DNA from: Actinomycetota bacterium
Lineage (GTDB): Bacteria; Actinomycetota; Acidimicrobiia; IMCC26256; PALSA-610
Assembly: GCA_030839005.1 (NCBI GenBank)
Contig: JAUZEM010000479.1
Span: 1-5,775 of the forward strand
Reading direction: 5' to 3'
DNA: 5,775 nucleotides
The notes under the pieces were generated by a model. It had not been told where the DNA came from. It saw only the letters and a program-made list of their open reading frames with translations, and made no database searches. Below, in pieces: positions 5,384 to 5,775 of this stretch. The position numbers were made by a program, and so were the translations under genes. Numbering within the stretch: position 1 is the stretch's first letter; every line of letters starts with the position of its first letter.

Positions 5384-5775
5384 ATGCGGAAGCTGACCGT
5401 CGACGACATCGTCGACCTGCGCGCGTACGAGCGTGAGCGCGACGATCTCCGCCGCCAGATCATCGACCTGAAGCGGCTTCGCCGTGTCGCGCTCGGCCCG
5501 ATCATGACGTTGGTCTTCGAGAACACCGTCACGATGCGCTGGCAGGTGCAGGAGATGGCGCGCGCGGAGCGGATGTTGCGCGACGAACAGATTGCCCATG
5601 AGGTCGAGACCTATAACCAGCTGATCCCGGACGCCGACGAACTGTCGGCGACCCTGATGATCGAGTTGACGTCCGAGCGGGAGCTGCGCGAGTGGCTGCC
5701 TCGCCTCGTCGGGATCGAGCTGCACGTCGCCGTCGTCCTGCCGGACGGGACGCGCGTGGTGGGCGCGCCGTCGGA
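5384..5775 (+). CDS. DUF3501 family protein, N-terminal part
   Basis: The first 130 codons are present and the gene continues past the right edge. The product is recognised from its conserved blocks: MRKLTVDDIVDLRAYERERD (1-20), LVFENTVTMRWQVQEMARAER (43-63), IPDADELSATLMIELTSE (81-98) and REWLPRLVGIE (102-112). Family members are about 190-200 residues, so roughly two thirds is visible. Its biochemical role is unknown to me. There is no signal peptide or membrane segment, and the N-terminal 35 residues are highly charged and helical in character. As I recall, DUF3501 genes often sit beside rubrerythrin and a cysteine-rich heterodisulfide-reductase-like Fe-S protein. Here rubrerythrin is immediately upstream, and any Fe-S partner would lie beyond the window. 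ATG 5384 has only a weak GGA ribosome site 6 bases upstream. Confidence 0.85.
   Translation, partial: MRKLTVDDIVDLRAYERERDDLRRQIIDLKRLRRVALGPIMTLVFENTVTMRWQVQEMARAERMLRDEQIAHEVETYNQLIPDADELSATLMIELTSERELREWLPRLVGIELHVAVVLPDGTRVVGAPS

Overview
This is a GC-rich, densely coded bacterial segment with eight protein genes (two cut by the window ends) and almost no spare DNA. The GC content, the GTG starts, the TANNNT-type -10 boxes placed so that transcripts would be leaderless or nearly so, and the gene families suggest an actinobacterium. An Acidimicrobiia-like lineage is my best guess, but it is inference only.

Left block (minus strand, transcribed right to left, 4402 to 1): an AMP-forming acyl-CoA synthetase, then a 116-base gap holding two near-identical palindromic operator-like sites 44 bases apart and a probable promoter. 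After the gap come a TetR-family regulator and four subunits of a 2-oxoacid:ferredoxin oxidoreductase: gamma, a 2x[4Fe-4S] ferredoxin, alpha and the start of beta. From the regulator onward every gene overlaps the next by 11, 8, 4 and 4 bases, so these five genes look like one translationally coupled operon that its own first product controls. The oxidoreductase would convert a 2-oxoacid plus CoA into an acyl-CoA and CO2, reducing ferredoxin; the synthetase next door also makes acyl-CoAs. Together they suggest a regulated carboxylic-acid or 2-oxoacid catabolic module. The substrate cannot be read from the sequence.

Right block (plus strand, 4471 to the end): a Fur-family metalloregulator with PerR-like metal ligands, a rubrerythrin with no rubredoxin domain, and the first 130 codons of a DUF3501 protein. 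This looks like a peroxide/iron stress operon. The 68-base divergent gap between the blocks has a perfect TTGTCGACAA palindrome in the promoter region of the Fur-type gene, a plausible autoregulatory site.

The most notable points are: the paired operators and leaderless promoter in front of the regulator/oxidoreductase operon; a glutamine where the acyl-CoA synthetase family has its catalytic A10 lysine; an apparently short active-site loop in the oxidoreductase alpha subunit; a tandem 9-base repeat encoding the ferredoxin N-terminus; and the compact Fur-rubrerythrin-DUF3501 cluster beside an enzyme class that is often oxygen-sensitive. I see no RNA genes, mobile elements or CRISPR arrays.
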